DNA of 64,000 nt, taken from Polytrichum commune (lineage: Eukaryota > Streptophyta > Polytrichopsida > Polytrichales > Polytrichaceae). Both the position numbers and the translations under genes were made by a program. A model generated the notes under the pieces. It was not told the origin of the DNA. It saw nothing but the letters and a program-made list of their open reading frames with translations, and made no database searches. The stretch spans positions 8,244,001 to 8,308,000 of the forward strand of contig OX485803.1 of assembly GCA_950295325.1 (NCBI GenBank). Direction: 5' to 3'. This document shows, one piece after another, positions 1 to 9,698 of the stretch (positions are counted from its first letter, which is position 1; every line of letters begins with the position of its first letter).

Positions 1-184
1 AACCTACAAATAAATGCATGTTGAAAAGGGTTTTCCTCCTACTCTTGGCCTCACTCTAGTTTAGTCCCAAGTTTGGTTTATTTTTAGAAAGAAAACGTAG
101 ATGGAGGTTGGGAGCTACAAGGTTAGTGGGCCCAAGATGTCTATGAATAGGGTGATTTTCGAAACTAAAGATTATTTTTCATGG

Positions 185-1333
185 GTACGTCACTATCTCA
201 TAGTTTATGTATATATGTGCATCAAAGGATTTTTTTAATTTTTAATTTATTTTTGGTGTGTGTGGGGGGGCTCTATTTATCTAATTTTTTAATACCTTTT
301 TTTTCTACTCCTACATTGTCCCATTTTCTTGCACCCTTTGGTATCTTGAACTTAAATGTTTTCATTTGAATTTACCTTATGTTAATTCAAAAAATGCCTT
401 TAATGTTTTGTTTAAAATCACCATATGTGTGGTTTTTTCTAAGTCACCTTTATTAACATGCTTAATAATATAATGCAACTTCATAACATAAGACATGGGT
501 TGCCTTATGTTACTAAGTATGTTGATAAAGGGTGGAATATAGTAATGACAAGGGATTGAGACACCAAGCAATGATAGGGATACAACATGATGAAACAAGA
601 ACAAAACTATGAGAACATTATTAAAACAATACAAAAACACTACAAGAAGACTACTAAATGCTCAAGAGTTGAGGTTGTGAGTGGACAAACCTTGTGACCT
701 CTACAAGTTTTGCACCATCCTAAACACAATACCCTATATGTAGTTCTACCAAAAAAGTAATACATGACATTAGAGGGTACCATATAGTATTTATGATGCA
801 ATATGTGAATAGAAATGATGCTATATCACATTGAATATTTATCAAAAATAAATCTTGCAAAAATAAAGAGTACCCTCACGGGGAGGTCACTTCATTGTCA
901 AGTTGACACCACGTGTAGACAAAGTTTGCTACCCCTATATTACATGCCATAAATAATTTTAAAATTTATGATATTTTTTCTACATATACATAACCATTGA
1001 TAGTATCTTTTGTATACTTTTTTGAAATTTTTGGTCATCTTTATTTTTTTTAGTAATTTTTTTAGTTCAATTCTGTGTCATTCTAGTTAGAAACGGTATG
1101 TTTTATGGAAAAAAAAAAATCATCAAATTTAGTTACCACTTTTGACTATGTCATAGGTACTGTGTATATCTACTCATGAAAAAAAATTGATAAAATTTTG
1201 ACCCATTTTGGTGGTGCAACTTACCAAAAGAAGATTTTTTTTGGTCGCATGTGAACTTGACAATGGAGTGATCTACCCGTGAGTACCCTATATTAGGTTT
1301 CACCCTACTTCTAATATTTCACTGGTGAAGTAC
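185..1333 (+). repeat. Dispersed repeat 'GTAC', copy 1 (interrupted by a MITE)
   Basis: This segment is homologous, in the same orientation, to 9051-9698. Both copies begin GTAC(G/T)TCACTATCTCATAG and end (G/A)AGTAC, so the ends can be read as a short inverted terminus of the type GTACTTCACTA. They share stretches such as ATGTTAATTCA, AAAATCACCATATGTGTG and CATAAGACATGGGT. Copy 1 is longer because it carries an inserted MITE (877-1281) and roughly 80 bases, around 555-640, that copy 2 lacks. Part of that difference is flanked by the short direct repeat AGGGAT. I see no protein domain. It is probably a non-autonomous DNA transposon, but the superfamily is undetermined. Confidence 0.75.
877..1281 (+). 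mobile_element. hAT-type MITE (family 1), copy 1, with perfect 8-bp TSD
   Basis: The 405-bp element starts CACGGGGAGGTCACTTCATT and ends with the near reverse complement, finishing GATCTACCCGTG. The inverted termini extend about 40 bp with a few mismatches. It is flanked by the perfect 8-bp direct repeat AGTACCCT at 869-876 and 1282-1289. A second copy lies at 40569-40977 and is about 95% identical by eye. The paralogous repeat at 9051-9698 has the uninterrupted target AGTACCCT followed by ATATTAG. Termini starting CA with 8-bp target duplications are the hAT superfamily signature. It has no coding capacity, so it would be mobilised in trans. Confidence 0.93.
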
Positions 1334-1628
1334 CCGCGGATTTTTTTTCACCAAAGGAAAGATGCACCTCCAAACATTGGATGGTCGCTCCCTTCCTTTT
1401 CAAGATAACCCTAATAATTGATGGACATTTATGTTCACAATATTAATACAACGTAGCCCCCTTTATTTCCAATACCCCAAGGACTCGTACACATGGATAG
1501 ATGAAGTTGGTGGGCCCAATCTGTGTATATCCAAAGATTTGTTGAAACCAAATTTGTTTATGCTTCAAAGAAAAGATACACCTCCAAACACTGGAAGGTT
1601 GTTTCTCTCCTTTTAAATATAACTCTAA
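1334..1628. repeat. Spacer with an internal direct subrepeat
   Basis: Two related blocks, about 1365-1430 and 1560-1625, share AAAGAT(G/A)CACCTCCAAACA followed by (T/C)TGGA and a TTTCTC/TCCCTT pyrimidine stretch. They sit about 200 bp apart in the same orientation. The short open frames here on both strands match no family I recognise. It is probably a fragment of an older repeat. Confidence 0.45.
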
Positions 1629-2267
1629 GGGCCATTCTATACATGTGACCAAGGGTTGTGACACAAGATGACTCAAATTTTTCAAGGTCATGGTGGGCAA
1701 TTTGTCGACTATGACCAAGGAAAATTCACATACTTTTTAAGAATCTTGGTCACATGACTTAATGTGAAGCACCCTTTGATTAGGTTGTAGTGTTTTTAAT
1801 GAATTGCTAAAAATTTGGAATCACTAACATAATTCTTATTAAAACTATATACATCTAAATATAAACATCACTAACGTTGGTTGGGGATAGGAATAAGCTA
1901 GATTCTATTCCAAATCATACTATATTTATTCTCACAACAAAGCACTGCATTGATAGATTCAAGTTGAAACACTCAGGTGAAGTAACGTACTAACATTAGT
2001 CTGTTCAGTCTACCATCGTAACCTTTAGTTTCCACTGAGACGGTTCCCTTGTTGGAAAATATGGGTGACTACCAAACAAATATCAATTTTAGTCATGTAA
2101 TATTCCACATCACTCCTGCGTCACTTTCCCATTCAATTTTTGACATGGTCACTTTCATTTTTGGTGACCTTGTGGAAAACAAAGTTGGACCTCCACTCAT
2201 TTCTCAACCAATGAGAGAATCAAAGAAGTGGCGATCATGATCACTGGTCACTAGTGTAAACATGCCC
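1629..2267. mobile_element. Tourist-like (PIF/Harbinger-type) element, diverged
   Basis: The ends form diverged inverted termini: GGGCCATTCTATACATGTGA on the left and, read from the right, GGGCATGTTTACACTAGTGA. Both arms then continue with CC. The left flank is TAA and the right flank is TAC, compatible with one change from the 3-bp TAA/TTA duplication typical of PIF/Harbinger elements. The GGGC start also fits Tourist-type MITEs. No transposase segment is visible in the 639 bp. The boundaries are good, and the superfamily is inferred from termini only. Confidence 0.6.
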
Positions 2268-2331
2268 TACTAGTTGATAGAAATTGGGGAACATGAAATG
2301 AAATGAAATTGATTCCAAAGGCTAATGGGAC

Positions 2332-2559
2332 CAATGCCCAGGAAATTTTGGGGCATAGTTGGTCAAGATCCCAATTATTCTGAATCCAATTGGTTACATG
2401 TTGACATCTTTTGGTGTTGCTCTATTCGTTTGAGGTATATTCTTCTATAGATTCCTCTAAAATGATCGGTAATTCTCATGAAGTCTCGAACTTCAACCGG
2501 TTGTTTCTTAAACTCAGCCGGTTCATCTGCAACTAACCACCGGTTCTCCCTGAGCCCTG
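2332..2559 (-). mobile_element. hAT-type MITE (family 2, AACCGGTT), copy A, 8-bp TSD
   Basis: This is one of five copies of a roughly 205-235 bp element (others at 13061, 22089, 24646 and 42734). In element orientation it starts CAGGGCTCAGGGAGAACCGG and ends in CCTGGGCATTG. It is flanked by the perfect 8-bp repeat AATGGGAC (plus strand), at 2324-2331 and 2560-2567. Shared internal marks are several AACCGGTT boxes, ATTACCGATCATTTTAGAGG and, near the far end, a GCCCCAAAAT block. The CA...TG termini and 8-bp duplication point to hAT. A short open frame crosses it but is only DNA-level conservation between copies. Confidence 0.88.
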
Positions 2560-2779
2560 AATGGGACCCTCTTACCAATACCTAAGGTTGACTGATACCC
2601 ATGGAATGGAAGAATTGATACATGTGCCGACCCGCCCTGCCCGTGACAGTAGTAGTACTCCAGTGGGCAGTTGAATAATTATTATACCAAAAACTCCAGG
2701 TTCTGAATTTTCCACAGGGTGGAAGAGTTCGGATGATTGGCACCTTGGATTTATTTGCCACTCTCAGCCATAGCCACAC

Positions 2780-3039
2780 TTTTTGGTCTAATTAGTGTGG
2801 GACACACTAATTCCCAATGACCCACACTATTATTATTATTATTGTTATTTGAAGTGGCTCACTGTATATTCCAGTGGGAAGAATTAGTGTGAGCTTGTTT
2901 GTCTGCATATTTGGATCGAAATCCAAGGCAAGGCAAGTACTAGAAAATTACTAATGTTTACCAGGGGAAGTACCATAGTGTGAGCCACACTGAATTCCAA
3001 CCCACAAGAATTCCCCCACCCACACTAATTAGACAAAAC
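2780..3039. repeat. Terminal inverted repeat element, about 260 bp
   Basis: The left arm at 2780-2801 and the right arm at 3019-3039 are nearly perfect reverse complements over about 20 bp (core TCTAATTAGTGTGGG). A related AATTAGTGTGAG block lies between them near 2881, together with an (ATT)n run near 2830. The arrangement looks like a small foldback or MITE. No target duplication could be assigned with confidence. Confidence 0.55.
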
Positions 3040-3096
3040 AATGTAGAATTATTCTTCACACTGCAAGGGGGATTTTTTTTTGTCAACATACAATAT

Positions 3097-3140
3097 AATA
3101 TATACATACATACATATATATATATCTACACACACACACA
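3097..3140. repeat. Compound (CATA)n/(TA)n/(CA)n microsatellite
   Basis: Alternating TATA, CATA and CACA units make a simple-sequence tract. Short open frames crossing it (runs of I, Y, H and T) are products of the repeat, not genes. Confidence 0.9.
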
Positions 3141-3296
3141 TATTCCAGGTAGTACAAGTTGCGGGGATGGATACTTCCCAGGAAAAATATATCTCATTAC
3201 TGTGCACTAAATCCCAACTGAATTCTGGATGTAAGTGTAATTTGAAAACGTCATAAGTATGGCTGCACGGACAGAACCACGAGCTCATCCGGCCTC

Positions 3297-3425
3297 CCCA
3301 TGGATGGATGGATGGATGGGATTGGATGAGAAATCTGGCCGACAAAAAGGTGGAGAGCGGCAGGGCAGCCGGACAGCTTAAATTTGTAAAGGACCATCCG
3401 GGAGGATGATGATGAGGAGGAGGAG
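3297..3425. repeat. (GGAT)n tract and a GAT/GAG purine tract
   Basis: An ATGG/GGAT tetranucleotide run occupies about 3297-3320, and a GATGAT then GAGGAG run lies at about 3404-3425. They mark the start of a GC-richer stretch. No gene is visible. Confidence 0.85.
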
Positions 3426-3600
3426 GCTGGGGAGGCTATGTTATATGATGTGTGTCAAGTAAGTAGGGGCTACGTAGTAGGATGTGGGCTATGATAATCT
3501 GTAAGCTTATGGCCCCTGCCAGGCAGTGACCCAGTGGGAAACATTCATTTCCATCATCATCATCATCGGTTTTTGATAACCTTAACTCAACTTACATGTG

Positions 3601-3601
<1 letters not shown>

Positions 3602-3634
<33 letters not shown>
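3602..3634. repeat. (TA)n microsatellite
   Basis: An uninterrupted run of about 16 TA units. Confidence 0.95.
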
Positions 3635-3637
<3 letters not shown>

Positions 3638-3874
3638 TTCTCTCTTGTGTGCCCGCCCTCGTTTTCAACGAACGGCGACGGCTCTACCACGTACACTATT
3701 TGCAACGGCCCTAAACTAGATGCCTAGAGGTCTCAAAGTGCCATGCCCGCTAATTGCCAATACGAGTCCATTCGTCAACATAAGTAGTACCTTCTTTCAG
3801 TGAAACTATGTCTACTTAATGATATTGGAGTAGTACATCGGGATATTTTAGATGACAGTCTTGCGTTTTAGTAT

Positions 3875-3996
3875 GCAAGGGGAAGATATTTTTTAGCGTA
3901 CTAATGGTAAGTGTCATGCATTTACGTCATAATTTGCAAGAGGAAGATATTCTTGAACATACTAATGGCAAGTGTACACTTAAGTCAACTTAGTAG
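3875..3996 (+). repeat. Two-unit tandem duplication, period about 61 bp
   Basis: GCAAGGGGAAGATATT at 3875 recurs as GCAAGAGGAAGATATT at 3936. Each is followed by a diverged spacer and ACTAATGG(T/C)AAGTGT. The similarity fades toward the end of the second unit. Confidence 0.7.
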
Positions 3997-4310
3997 ACCA
4001 TTATATAAGATAGGCATGCACGTCGTACCATTATTGAGCACACTCATGCTAAGATACTAGTAAGCGCACTTGACAACAAAGTGTCATGAGGTGACGCTTG
4101 TGGTGAAGTTGTTAATCATCAGTGTAACCTAGCATATGCTTCATAATAGGGTAAGGGACACTATTACGCAATAGTGATAGCGAAACGAAATGCCCTTGAC
4201 AAGGATGGTATGAAAAGAAACCAAGTATGATACAACGCACCATGTGACGAATAAGGGTCAGCTATTTCAGTTCCTTTAAAGACGGCTCATCTTGGAGAGA
4301 AGGATTCATC

Positions 4311-4440
4311 ACATACGAACGTGCCTCTCATCCATTCAACATGAAAGCTTGACCCCTCTACGTTTGTGGCCGATTCCTCCGAAATGGCTTGGACTAGACT
4401 AATGTGGAGTCTTGGAAGCCGATGCCGGTGTCCAATCAAC
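4311..4440 (+). repeat. Dispersed repeat, homologous to 34380-34512 (inverted)
   Basis: The block containing CTCTCATCCATTCAACAT, then ATGGCTTGGACTAGACTAAT and GTCTTGGAAGC, matches the reverse complement of 34380-34512. At the second locus the block is one arm of an inverted repeat. Class unknown, though the other locus suggests a TIR element. Confidence 0.6.
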
Positions 4441-4719
4441 TAGAAATACGACTATGTCCGGGCTGCTGCGCCAATTATCAACAACGTTCAACTTTAGTGT
4501 GGCCTACTCAACGTTCGTGATTTGGAAACCCTCCCTCATTACCAGCTCACACTACTTGGTGGGAAGACCCACCTGGTGTATCATGCCAAACTATCATTCC
4601 CACTGCCAAGGCACGACTCCAATCCGAACTGAGGTGGGTTTTGAAGGATGATGATGTGAAGCGGATAGAAATTATTTCGGCGCCAGTCAATGGCTTTGTT
4701 TGGAGCGTTTGTCGCATTG

Positions 4720-4723
<4 letters not shown>

Positions 4724-4756
<33 letters not shown>
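4724..4756. repeat. (CT)n microsatellite
   Basis: An uninterrupted CT run. The open frame on the opposite strand across 4581-5024 is largely a translation of this and neighbouring simple repeats. Confidence 0.95.
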
Positions 4757-4759
<3 letters not shown>

Positions 4760-4780
4760 AAGGATTCAGGCCACAAGTCC

Positions 4781-4806
4781 CAGGGGCAGGGGCAGGGGCA
4801 GGGGCA
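4781..4806. repeat. (CAGGGG)4 minisatellite
   Basis: Four perfect CAGGGG units. G-runs of four at this spacing could form a G-quadruplex on the plus strand. Confidence 0.9.
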
Positions 4807-4984
4807 GACAAAGAAAGGAAGTGATTATGCATGCACAGGCAGGCAGCAAGCATAGGTGGTAGGAAGGACAGTCTTTGCGGTGTGATGACTTGGGCAGGCC
4901 GGTGCCCTCCTCCAATATTGTCGTACGGCGGGCTGGCTGGCTGGCTGAATCTGAGTAAGGTAGCAGTGGTACCTTCCTTCAACT

Positions 4985-5017
4985 GCCCCTCCCCTCCCCT
5001 CCCCTCCCCTCCCTCCC
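4985..5017. repeat. (CCCCT)n tract
   Basis: Five or more CCCCT units ending in CCCT units. The complementary strand is G-rich and could form a quadruplex. Confidence 0.9.
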
Positions 5018-5282
5018 TAACCAAAAATGTTTGAGAGCAGAGCCGATCCGCAGGCGGGCAACAGGCAGGGGCAGGGCTGGTGCATGATCATAACTTCTCC
5101 ACCAGATTCGCAAGAGGAGAGGCACTATTGAGCATTTTCGGAGGAGCTGGGGCAGCTCAGGCTGCTGGTCAGTCAGTCAGTCAGTTGCAAGTAGTACTTG
5201 TTTTTTGTTTGGGCCTTGAAATCCCATATTTGTCAGTCTGCGCAGACACTTGTTTCATTTGTAGCAGCCACTGCCACACACC

Positions 5283-5286
<4 letters not shown>

Positions 5287-5337
<51 letters not shown>
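5287..5337. repeat. (AG)n microsatellite, about 25 units
   Basis: This is the longest uninterrupted dinucleotide purine run in the window. It is followed by a 13-base G tract at 5404-5416. Two plus-strand open frames and one minus-strand frame over this site encode mainly RE/ER or SL repeats and are not genes. Confidence 0.95.
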
Positions 5338-5342
<5 letters not shown>

Positions 5343-6790
5343 TCCACAAATTCGGTTTTGGAGCTCTTTTCAAGAGAGTCCTGCAAATTAAACCGGTGGT
5401 GGTGGGGGGGGGGGGGAGCTTTCGGGCACCATATCCACTGTGGAGAGAGACTGTTTACTTGAGAAGGGAAAGAGCCGGCCCCAGCAATGGTGATTAGGTT
5501 ACGCATTCAAATTACTTTGGGTCAAAACCAGATAAAAAAAAATTATAACTTTGTTTATTCATATGCACAGCAACCAACAAGAAAATTTACAATTCATGTG
5601 ATTTGTTACTATGGTAGTGAATGTTCAGAATAGTGTGAAATGCAGATATTATATTAGTGTGAGGCAACCTCCTTGCACATACATACCAGTGTAGCAACGA
5701 AGAGTGGCCCACGATGACATCGTTTGGGCACGGGTCCGCCTTCTTTCCGAATCGTTCTTGGTATTCTTGGCGTCATGTGAAAATTTTGCACCAATGCTCT
5801 TCGCTCCCACCGAATGCGGGTCTCGAAAGGCTCCTCAAAAAACTAGCAACACGGGACTGAATGGCGGGCGAGGATCTTGAGGTGCCGAGGGGTTGGGTTG
5901 CTTTCCGGCGTTATTTTGGAATTATTTCTACACCGTAGTAGCAAGCATTCAAAACTTTAGAAGAGTTCAATTTTTTCGCCGCTACATGGCCCAAACACCC
6001 AAGGAAGGAACAATCATCATGTTGTCGCTGTACATACAGTAAGTAACTCGACTTGGTCGATGAGGCTACGAATTAGTAGTGCGGACGGATGGATGCATGC
6101 GTCCCATTTTCCGGAGATTCCACCCAACTTTGGAGGCGGACGCAAAATTCCTTATTCTCTGCTGCAAACTGAAGCGGCGTGCCGCGAGCCTGTTTGTAGG
6201 CCTTGGTGGCTAGATATGATGAGCAAAAGGCCTGCGTGTCAGAGGGAAAAGAGACAGGCAGGCGAGCACTCTTGAGCTTAAAGGTAACCACTTGAAATTT
6301 TGGCGTCTCCATGCCATGGCTGCTGCCTGATAAGCCTAAAAACTTTGATTGTGGGCACGGCTTACAACTTGCGCCTACTAGCTACTTACCTGCTTTGTAG
6401 TTGCCCTGCAGTACACTCCCTGACTGAGTTTGTTATTGCGTGATTGGGTGCCCGTTGGAAAATGTGCCGGCTCGAAAAGTTAGCGGGTGCTCCAAAAGAC
6501 CACGGCTCCAAAAGTATTATAAGTTCCCGCTCCCCAACCCACTTGTGGTAGGCTAGCTGCAGGCAGGCAGGGATCTCGACTGCACTTCACTTAGCTTAGC
6601 TTAGGTTAACTTAGCTTAACTCGAACTTACCCGCCCAAGGGGCCTGCCTCCCTCCCACTGTTTGTCGGGAGCCGGTGGCCCAACGCTTTTCCGTGACCAC
6701 CAACTGTCCGGATTCTGAAGTTCAACCCTTGACTGGATTGACGACCCCGTGGAATATGTATCAGCCCTCTCAAGTATACACTCTAACTAA

Positions 6791-7298
6791 GGACCACTTC
6801 ACACACGAGCTAAGAGCCGTGACCATGACATTGTGAGAGCCCCAAAGAAAAGTGTCCAAAGGCCGCCGTCCCAACACACCTCCAACATCATGTAGTGTGC
6901 TCACGGATCCTCAAGTGTAGTGTGAAGTCTTATGTCACCGGGCCCTCAACCAAATGTTGTTTCGATGAATTTTTAATGTATGTGGGTTTTCACACTAGAT
7001 AAAATAGGATAAGTCAATGGTTGTGAGCATTCAGAGTGTCATGGTCTTCCAGCTTTGTGTTAGGTCTACCTCCAAAAGGTGGTTTTTGAAAATAATCCAA
7101 GTGACCATGAACCGTGATCCATTCGATGCCATGTAGGAATCCATGTAGACTTTATATCCATCTTGTTGCATTCACATACTCCGTTGGTCCCTCAAGTGTA
7201 GTGTGAAGTGAACTTGGACCGGCTCCGCCTTTTCCATCAATGAGGGTGCATTGAAGTGTAACAGTCACGGGCTCTCAACCTCGTGTGTGAAGTGGCCC
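6791..7298 (+). mobile_element. Tourist-like element (family 3), copy 1
   Basis: The 508-bp copy starts GGACCACTTCACACACGAGC and ends, read inward from the right, GGCCACTTCACACACGAGGT, an inverted terminus. It is related end to end to 26312-26809 and, inverted and more decayed, to 57721-58066. The left flank is TAA. The G-rich start and TAA/TTA-like flanks in the family suggest PIF/Harbinger. Internally the phrase CCTCAAGTGTAGTGTGAAGT occurs twice in the same orientation, near 6911 and 7191. No transposase sequence is present. Confidence 0.78.
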
Positions 7299-7727
7299 CG
7301 AACTCCGCAATGTCACACTTGTAGAAACCAAAGTGCACGTGATATGAAGGAGTTCTATAGTGTTAACGTGGATGTGCGATAAAAGAGATCTAGTGCAGCA
7401 TGTGACATTATGGAATAACAAAAAATCAACATCGCAATAGTGATAATAATTACAATGATGACAATGTGATGCGTGCCAGCATTGTGGTTTGAATGTTTTG
7501 GTGGTTTGTTTAAATCAAAACCAATGATATATGGGAGGGAGACATGATGTGAAGGAGTAAGATATAAACTAAGAACATCCAATCCATAGGGTTTTGGAAT
7601 ATAAGGTAGGAGTGACATTACAAAGTTAAGAGTGTATATCATAGCTCTCAAACCGGCTTGTTAGGCATGCACATTTTCATCTTCAATTTACAATATGGTC
7701 GCCATGAATCCCCCTAGCAAAGTACAG
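7299..7727. other. Gene-free AT-rich spacer
   Basis: I see no repeat partner, domain or RNA gene here. The only longer open frame, on the minus strand at 7355-7651, shows no recognisable motif. Confidence 0.4.
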
Positions 7728-8095
7728 AAGGTAGATGTGCCTAATTTGGTACTTGGTTTTTAACGATCACCTATTGTTGAGTGGTGTATGGTTGGGTGTG
7801 AGATCTAAGAATCGTCGTTGAAAAAAATTGATGTTTAAAAAAGACTGGACTACCTGATCAAAATTTGTTAACTATTCTAGATGCAATACTCTTGGGGCAC
7901 CTCTATAATCATCCAATAACTCAAGGAATCTTCACTTCGACAACGAATAGGATTTTCATCGGAGCTCCAAAACACTACAAAGAAAGTGACCATGGACACG
8001 GCTTGGATCTGCTAATCATCTCATACTAATTGCATGTTCACTAATCTCATATCCTACAACTAAGAATCCAGTGAAGGTTTGTGTTGACTGCAATT
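7728..8095 (+). mobile_element. MITE family 4 (AAGGTAGACATG termini), 3'-truncated copy
   Basis: It starts AAGGTAGATGTGCCTAATTT and carries the family's ordered internal blocks: a GAGTGGTGTATGGTTGGGTGTG box, GGACTAC, AACTATTCTAG, AATCTTCACTT and CATGGACACGGCTTGGAT. It also has GCTAATCATCTCATACTAAT and TCATATCCTACAA. The terminal CTACCTT seen in complete copies is missing. Related copies recur at least ten times in the window in both orientations. Confidence 0.75.
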
Positions 8096-8115
8096 CTCCA
8101 AGCATAGTAACTGCA

Positions 8116-8590
8116 TCAAATTTCTTTGAGTTCTTGTTGTGCAAGAAACTCGATGCGACTTCTCGGAGGTTTTTGAAGATGAAGCTCCCCTAAATTATTG
8201 ACCAATGGGGATTCAGTTTTTTCTTGTGGTTCTTCCAGATTGCAGCAACATGCATCTAGAGTGGTTGTGTAAATCAAGCACTTGGGATCATCACGTGCTG
8301 GTGTTCTTGTCGCATCCTGAGCTTGAGAAAATTGTGGCACCTGCTCGGGTGGCCAAGGTCTTCGTGCATACATGGTGGTAGTCTGCCCAAGAGGAGTCAC
8401 CACGGTTGAGGATGCCAAACATTCAAAGAAATGTTTGGGTGTTGCCAAATTGCAGAGCTATTTTTCTACAAAAACTCTTACACAATCTGTGTTGGGGAAT
8501 TGGGTGGACCTCAATGTTGAGCTCACTGTCTCCTCACTAGAAGTTATTATGGCGTCCGCACCAAAACTTGAAATAGTTTTTTGGAAGATT
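8116..8590 (-). other. Unrecognised open region, possible decayed coding fragment
   Basis: On the minus strand a frame runs from about 8590 to 8116 with a single stop (near 8455), which is unusually open for this window. The 110-codon downstream part is rich in P, E, Q, T and C. I recognise no domain, and the plus strand is also fairly open at 8372-8824 and 8742-9218. It could be an old gene or transposon fragment, or chance in locally stop-poor DNA. I assign no function. Confidence 0.2.
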
Positions 8591-9050
8591 CAGTGAAGTG
8601 GGGATTTGATATTGTTGGGTCTCCACAAATAGATGCCTACTGCTAACGTCGTCACAAATAACTCCACTTTACAGTTCTACACAGAACTTAGAGAAAACAT
8701 TGTGATTTTATGGGAAGGTGTGGTGCTAGAGCAATTTACATTTGCAATGCAAGGAACCCAAAGGAATTCAAAAGAAACCCAAGGACGTAACCATGGAGGA
8801 GGCCAAACACGAGCAAGCACATGATGACAATGATTCTAACTTTGAAATGTACAGTGCCAACCTTAATGATACGGGATTAATACAAAAATCATGGGTAAGG
8901 GGGGAGGCCCCTAAATCATTCATTTGCCATCAGGATACCTCTCAATGGGGCAAAGTGGATCACAATCTCTTGGTCGATCTCCAACTCCATTGTCATAGAT
9001 TCATGCCAATGGAGCTACAATCAAGTCTCTTCCCACTCTTGCATCCAAAA

Positions 9051-9698
9051 GTACTTCACTATCTCATAGTTTCTATATATATGTGCATTGAAGCTTTTTT
9101 GGGGGGGGAGGGGGCTATTTATCCAATATTTTTTCTAATGCACTATTTTTTTTCTACTTTTACTTTGCTCCATTATCTTGCACCCTTTGGTAGTTTGAAC
9201 TTCAATTTTATTCATTGAAACCGAACCCTATGTTAATTCACAAAATGCCTCTCATGTGTTGTTTAAAATCACCATATGTGTGTTGTTTTAAGGCACCTTT
9301 TATCAACATGGTTAGTAATATAAGGCAACTCATTAACATAAGACATGGGTCGCCTTTTATTACTAAGTATGTCAACAAAGGGAGGAATGTAGTAATGACA
9401 AGGGATACAACATGATGAACAAGAACACTACTAAATGTTGAAGAGTTGATGTTGTGAGTGGAAAACCCTTTTGACCTTCTACCAATTTTGTACTATCCTA
9501 AACACAATATGTTATATGTAATTCTACCAAAATAGTAATACATGACTTTATAGGGTACTATATATTAGTTATAATAAAGTAGGCAAATCGAATTGATGCT
9601 ATATTACATGAATGTTTTTCAAAAAAATTGCTTGCAAAAAGAAAGAGTACCCTATATTAGCTCTCACCCTCTTTCAAATATTTTGCTAGTGGAGTACA
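9051..9698 (+). repeat. Dispersed repeat 'GTAC', copy 2 (carries the empty MITE site)
   Basis: Homologous to 185-1333. It starts GTACTTCACTATCTCATAG and ends GCTAGTGGAGTAC, giving an 11-bp inverted terminus with one mismatch. At about 9647-9661 it reads AGAGTACCCTATATTAG, exactly the sequence interrupted by the MITE in copy 1, with a single AGTACCCT. A G-rich tract near 9101-9113 is also found, shorter, in copy 1. Confidence 0.78.

Larger units (their letters stand above)
4441..6790. other. GC-richer, gene-free stretch with many simple repeats
   Basis: Apart from the simple repeats listed separately, I see no conserved domain and no splice-linked exon series. The stretch is visibly GC-richer than its surroundings and rich in (GA)n, (GGGGCA)n and (CCCCT)n. 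It also has an AGCTTA pentanucleotide patch at about 6591-6625. Long GA arrays in GC-rich DNA are common in plant promoters and 5' UTRs, so an unannotated promoter is possible. Nothing here proves one. Confidence 0.35.

Noticed and set aside
4581-5024. 147-codon minus-strand open frame, one of the longest in the window
   Set aside because: It translates (GA)n, (CAGGGG)n and (CCCCT)n simple repeats into RE, AP and GGE runs and has no domain.
5080-5506. Three overlapping open frames on both strands
   Set aside because: All depend on the (AG)n array; low-complexity translation only.
9057-9692. CACTA transposon (CACTA...TAGTG ends in copy 2 of the GTAC repeat)
   Set aside because: The match lies inside a longer GTACTTCACTA inverted end, no 3-bp duplication flanks it, and copy 1 ends CTGGTG instead.
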